Assembly: GCA_047495785.1 (NCBI GenBank)
Contig: JBLDXI010000032.1
Span: 3,348,001 to 3,412,000, forward strand
Direction: 5' to 3'
DNA length: 64,000 bases
DNA from: Lepidodermella squamata
Taxonomy: Eukaryota; Gastrotricha
In this document: piece by piece, positions 60,801-64,000 of the stretch
Layout of the letters: each line of letters opens with the position of its first letter
How positions within the stretch are numbered: the first letter of the stretch is position 1
Program-made: the position numbers and the translations under genes
The notes under the pieces: generated by a model
Seen by the model: the letters and a program-made list of their open reading frames with translations, nothing else
Databases searched by the model: none
What the model was told of the DNA's origin: nothing

Positions 60801-62989
60801 GTTCTTCTGCTTGCCCGCAACTCTGAATATGAAAGCAAAGGCGGAAATGCGAAGACTCCGACTCGACAAGAAGACTAAACAGGACGATGATTTCTTGTTC
60901 GAGCTAGCTGTTCGAGACATCTTTCTCTTGATGTTACTGCTTTCGAGGGATGAATTCGCTGTTGCTGTCTGGAGCACAGCTCAAACTGGTGATTTTCTCG
61001 GAACATGCGTTATGGCTGTCCTTTTCCTGGAGAAGCTAGCCAATGCCGCAGACGGCATTCGAAGGCGAGACTTGTACGACGACTACAAGGAAATGGCCGA
61101 GTTTGTTTACGATATTTGATAACAGATGAATTGTTTTAATTTTGAATGAATTATATAGGAAATGGGAACAACGAGCTTTGGCCATAATTCAAAGCTTGTC
61201 CGAAAGCCAATCTCAACGGTTGGGCATCCTATTAACACGGAGCTTGCGTACTTGGCATGGTGCCAATATTCTTCAAATGGCATTTCATGGCGACCGCCTC
61301 AGTATCATGTCTCATTCTGCAGTTCAAATTGAGCTGGAAAAAGTTTGGAAGGGTGTTTCAATGGAACAAGAGGCGGCCGTTAAGCCGTCGAAGAAGCGGA
61401 CACTGAAGAATATCGTTACGGCTGTCACAGGTTTTCGAGCAGCACTCAAAGCTCCTTCGACACTGTCCCATCGTGGCACCAGTGCTGCTCATGTCAAACC
61501 TGTGGTGAAGACTCACGATGTGGAGACGGGAAATGCATGCTTGTGCTGCCGAACTGCTACAGTCAATCCATGGACTCAAAAGCAACAAATTAACCAGCCC
61601 CAACAGCAGTCGGACGAAGACAAAAAGACCGCGGAATCTGTTGCGTTGTTCTACCGAACCAGCCCTCGTGTCAAGTTCACGTTCTTTGCGTTTGCTCTCC
61701 TCATCTACCTGTTTGTCTTATTCGGAGACGTCATTTACATCACCCACGAACCGCAGATTTGCCGAGTTGGACCAAGTTGGCAAATGATCTACATTTGGGT
61801 TAGCACGCTAATGTTTGTTGCCGATGCGTTCCACGAAATTCGCATTTTTGACCGAATATCATGGGACAATGGCACTACTTTGATAGGAGCCGTGCTTATG
61901 TTCGTATCCTTCATCCTGAGACTGATCTGCTACAACGTGAGTGGCGACGTAGACCCGCTTGTGTTCAGCTTCTCCAGGATTTTATACGCCATATCCAGCA
62001 TCTTCTTGTGGTTCAAATGTTTCCGTCTGCTTTTTGTGTTCAAAAAAATTGGCCCGATGGTTTTGACGTTATTTGAAATGGTAAAACTATCCTGAATTTT
62101 TTCAATCTAATTTCCAAACGAGTATCTTTGTTACAGTTCAATGACGTCATATTTTTCGCAATTCTACATTTCATCATTTTGTTTGCATTCGCCGGTCCAA
62201 TCTATGGGTTATCAGCCATGCCGCTGAATCGCGATGGTCACGGCAACACGGACGAATACTTTGCGCTAATGGCCAGTGTTATCTACGATCGATGGTGGAA
62301 CATAGTCGGCATATCCCTCGATAGATCCACCAGTTTGGGCGAGACATGCGAAAACGTCATTTCCCCAACAAAAGCCTTCGAAAAAGAGCCCGATAATACT
62401 TCCAATTCAACCGGTGTCAATGACACAAACACTTCATTTTTCGCTTTGATGACTACAACCGCTGCCCCGACAGAGGCAAGTGGGAGCTGCGACTACAGGA
62501 GCGTTGTATCGAGCATCTTGTTAATGGCCTTCCTCTTGCTCACCAATATAGTTCTGCTGAATATGTTAATCGCTAGTTTCAGTTTTACAATTAGCGAGTA
62601 TCAAGGCAAAGCCGAGGAGTTGTGGAAATTCGGCCGATATCACTTGATCCGCAGTTTCGCTGAAAAGCCAGTCATGCCTCCACCTCTGAATATTTTCGAG
62701 CTGATTTTCTTCAACTCTAACGTTTTCGGACGATGCATTCCTCATAAATGGAGCACGAGCTTGGGTGAGAAAATGAAAGTAATGAACAAGCCATATTATT
62801 GAAATATTTGAATTTTTAGAAACTCATTTTATTGGTGAGTCAGATAGCTTTGATCCTGATCTAACAGGGCGAACAGGTGAACAGGGCGATGAGAGCACTT
62901 GGGTCAACAAACGCGAGCTGTCCAAATTCCGATACCGCGAGCTGAATTGTATCGAAAAAACTGCTGCCTCGAAAATTTTGTTAGAATAA
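57823..62989 (+). CDS. TRPM-like channel E with two tandem N-terminal SLOG modules
   Basis: Exons 57823-57861, 57916-61100, 61159-62080, 62137-62764 and 62820-62989 give 1,647 aa. Both N-terminal modules lie in one uninterrupted 3.2-kb exon, so the double structure is not a model artefact. SLOG 1 (about 75-345): FILEVTGSSEEF, SGGGDGGAMRLVGQA, ILVDQGVEE, LFGGGKNTLKTV, SGTTRAAE, then RRHMVTVVNAF. The second N-terminus (about 396): FVDNNFVHKRCEKFEL and CKCGRDDHP. SLOG 2 (about 452-732): LIEVTGTATDM, AGGTNTGVMKLMGDA, LVDTGKENRF, VVGGGPGTLRTI, KGFGGLGD. Helical repeats follow, then a Cys cluster (ACLCCR) before S1. S1-S6 start at about 1246. The pore is WWNIVGISLDRSTS at about 1435, with sequon-rich NTSNSTG and NDTNTS in the S5-S6 loop. 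The TRP box is LWKFGRYHLIRSFAEKPVMP. AATAAA is at 63073. It has lost most introns present in D. Confidence 0.9.
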
Positions 62990-64000
62990 TTCAGGGTCAT
63001 TAACGTTCGTCAAGTGCTTCTTGCGCATCTGTCTATCATAACTATTTTGTAAACAAAAATCAGCATGAAATTAATAAAGCTCGATTTTTTTTTAACCCGA
63101 TGCAAGAATTTATCAGAATGGCTGATTTTGTTGTTAAAATCTAGAGATTTACATTTTACTCAAAAATTGCCACCGTCAAAATTACCGGGTTGCCTTTCAA
63201 CTTATTTTTAATCTTTTTGCGCCCGGGAGCTCCCTAACCGCTTGGTTGAGAGTGCGCGCTTTCCTTAACCCTTTCCGTGCCGACGTTTTCTCGTCGAGAA
63301 TTTATTCTCTGCAGACAATCAAGCCTTTTCATTAGCTATTTGTATTTCGCAGGTGAAATTCGGTTTTCGGCTTTTGCAATTGTTTACTTAAGCTAGATTC
63401 ACAAATTGCAAAATGTTCGCCGGGCAGAGTGTTCGCCGCGAACAAACGCTTCAGTGCGGCGAACAGATCGTAATCAGGGCGAACAGGGCAAATGTTCGCC
63501 AAAACTGTTCACAAATTCGGTGTGTTCACCGCACTCGCGCGCGACGGAGAACAATGGGCGCGCGCACCGAAACGCACAAAATTTGTTCGCGGCGAACAAA
63601 TTCGTGGATAGAAACGGTTTCTATTTGCAAATGTTCGTCGCTATTGTTCGCCGCGCAGTAAAATGTTCGCCGAAAACTGACCAGGGTGAATACAGTTTTT
63701 TCTCAATTCTACAAATTTTCGATTTTTGTTGTCATATCTTTATTCACGTCACAATTTGGAATATAAACATATATAATTGTATAGGGATCAGGCTCACCCA
63801 TGTGAAAAATTACTGCGAAAATATGTATGACCGGAGAGGCAATATAGGATGAATATTTCACAAGGTCTTCTAAATCTAATTTGATCATTGAATGTAAATT
63901 TGATGTAAATTTGATCATTTTATTGCGTTAATCCCCAATAAAACAGGACTTGGGTTGCCCAGCAACCGCAAACTAAGGTCACGTGAGCTGCCGCGGTAGC
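62990..64000. other. Intergenic region to window end
   Basis: It holds the poly(A) signal of TRPM E (63073-63078), a TTAACCCTTT word at 63267 resembling a piggyBac-type end, and the TGTTCGCC-rich block listed separately. No gene was supported. Confidence 0.45.
63411..63680. repeat. Cluster of TGTTCGCC / GGCGAACA words
   Basis: Within 270 nt there are about ten exact or one-mismatch copies of TGTTCGCC or its reverse complement. Some are joined into palindromes such as TGTTCGCGGCGAACA and TGTTCGCCGCGAACA. The same word occurs at 62864-62893 inside the last coding exon of TRPM E (ACAGGGCGAACAGG). It could be a degenerate mobile element or a multi-site binding region. Confidence 0.6.

Noticed and set aside
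1-63000. TRPM enzyme tails (NUDT9-H or alpha-kinase)
   Set aside because: B, C, D and E end about 80-140 residues after the TRP box; no such domain is present. Gene A runs out of the window, so its tail is unknown.
63262-63290. piggyBac-like end TTAACCCTTT
   Set aside because: Only one end is seen in the window, and 10 nt can match by chance.
63406-63852. 148-codon reading frame
   Set aside because: It is produced by the TGTTCGCC word repeats and looks like repeat translation, not a protein.
1-64000. tRNA, rRNA or CRISPR features
   Set aside because: No cloverleaf, ribosomal or regularly spaced repeat pattern was found on either strand by reading.

Overview
This is nuclear DNA from a small-genome invertebrate animal. 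Genes are dense and on both strands. Most introns are 45-65 nt, AT-rich, with GT..AG ends and T-rich acceptors such as TTTAG or TTCAG. The products (TRPM channels, ceramide kinase, CUB/LDLa/trypsin protease, C-type lectin receptor, UPF1-like helicase, clathrin-related protein) are metazoan. The phylum cannot be fixed from this window. A compact ecdysozoan such as a nematode is possible, but no spliced leader or lineage marker was seen. I built the gene models by hand from splice sites. For every multi-exon model listed, intron phase stays consistent through to the stop codon.

Layout. 1-16.7 kb: three divergent TRPM channel genes, A (minus, running off the left edge), B (plus) and C (minus), with an intronless short-chain dehydrogenase between B and C. 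17.3-27.9 kb: a fusion of a DUF4537/tudor-like region to a clathrin heavy-chain leg segment, a UPF1-like helicase and two tandem ceramide kinases, all on plus. 27.9-31.3 kb: a secreted multi-CUB/LDLa trypsin-like protease (minus). 32-37 kb: a tandem family of small secreted proteins sharing a motif around RVGV, including one pseudogene and one member with a long Gly/Gln/Pro tail. 37.7-40 kb: a short ankyrin protein whose 1.9-kb intron holds nested inverted repeats. 40.4-43.7 kb: a membrane receptor with lectin and WSC domains outside and a TIR-like domain inside (minus). 45.3-49.8 kb: a nearly intact Jockey/CR1-type LINE (minus). 51.4-63 kb: a small secreted peptide and two more TRPM genes, D and E, each with two successive TRPM N-terminal SLOG modules in one polypeptide.

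Themes. The window is dominated by a local expansion of five unusual TRPM-like channels. All have lost the canonical Phe-Gly-Glu/Gln selectivity filter and carry no C-terminal NUDT9-H or kinase domain. Two have duplicated nucleotide-binding N-termini. The lectin-TIR receptor could in principle make or signal through NAD-derived nucleotides of the kind SLOG domains bind. That link is inference only. The other strong novelties are the clathrin-leg fusion, the WSC domain lying inside a C-type lectin fold, and the RVGV secreted family.
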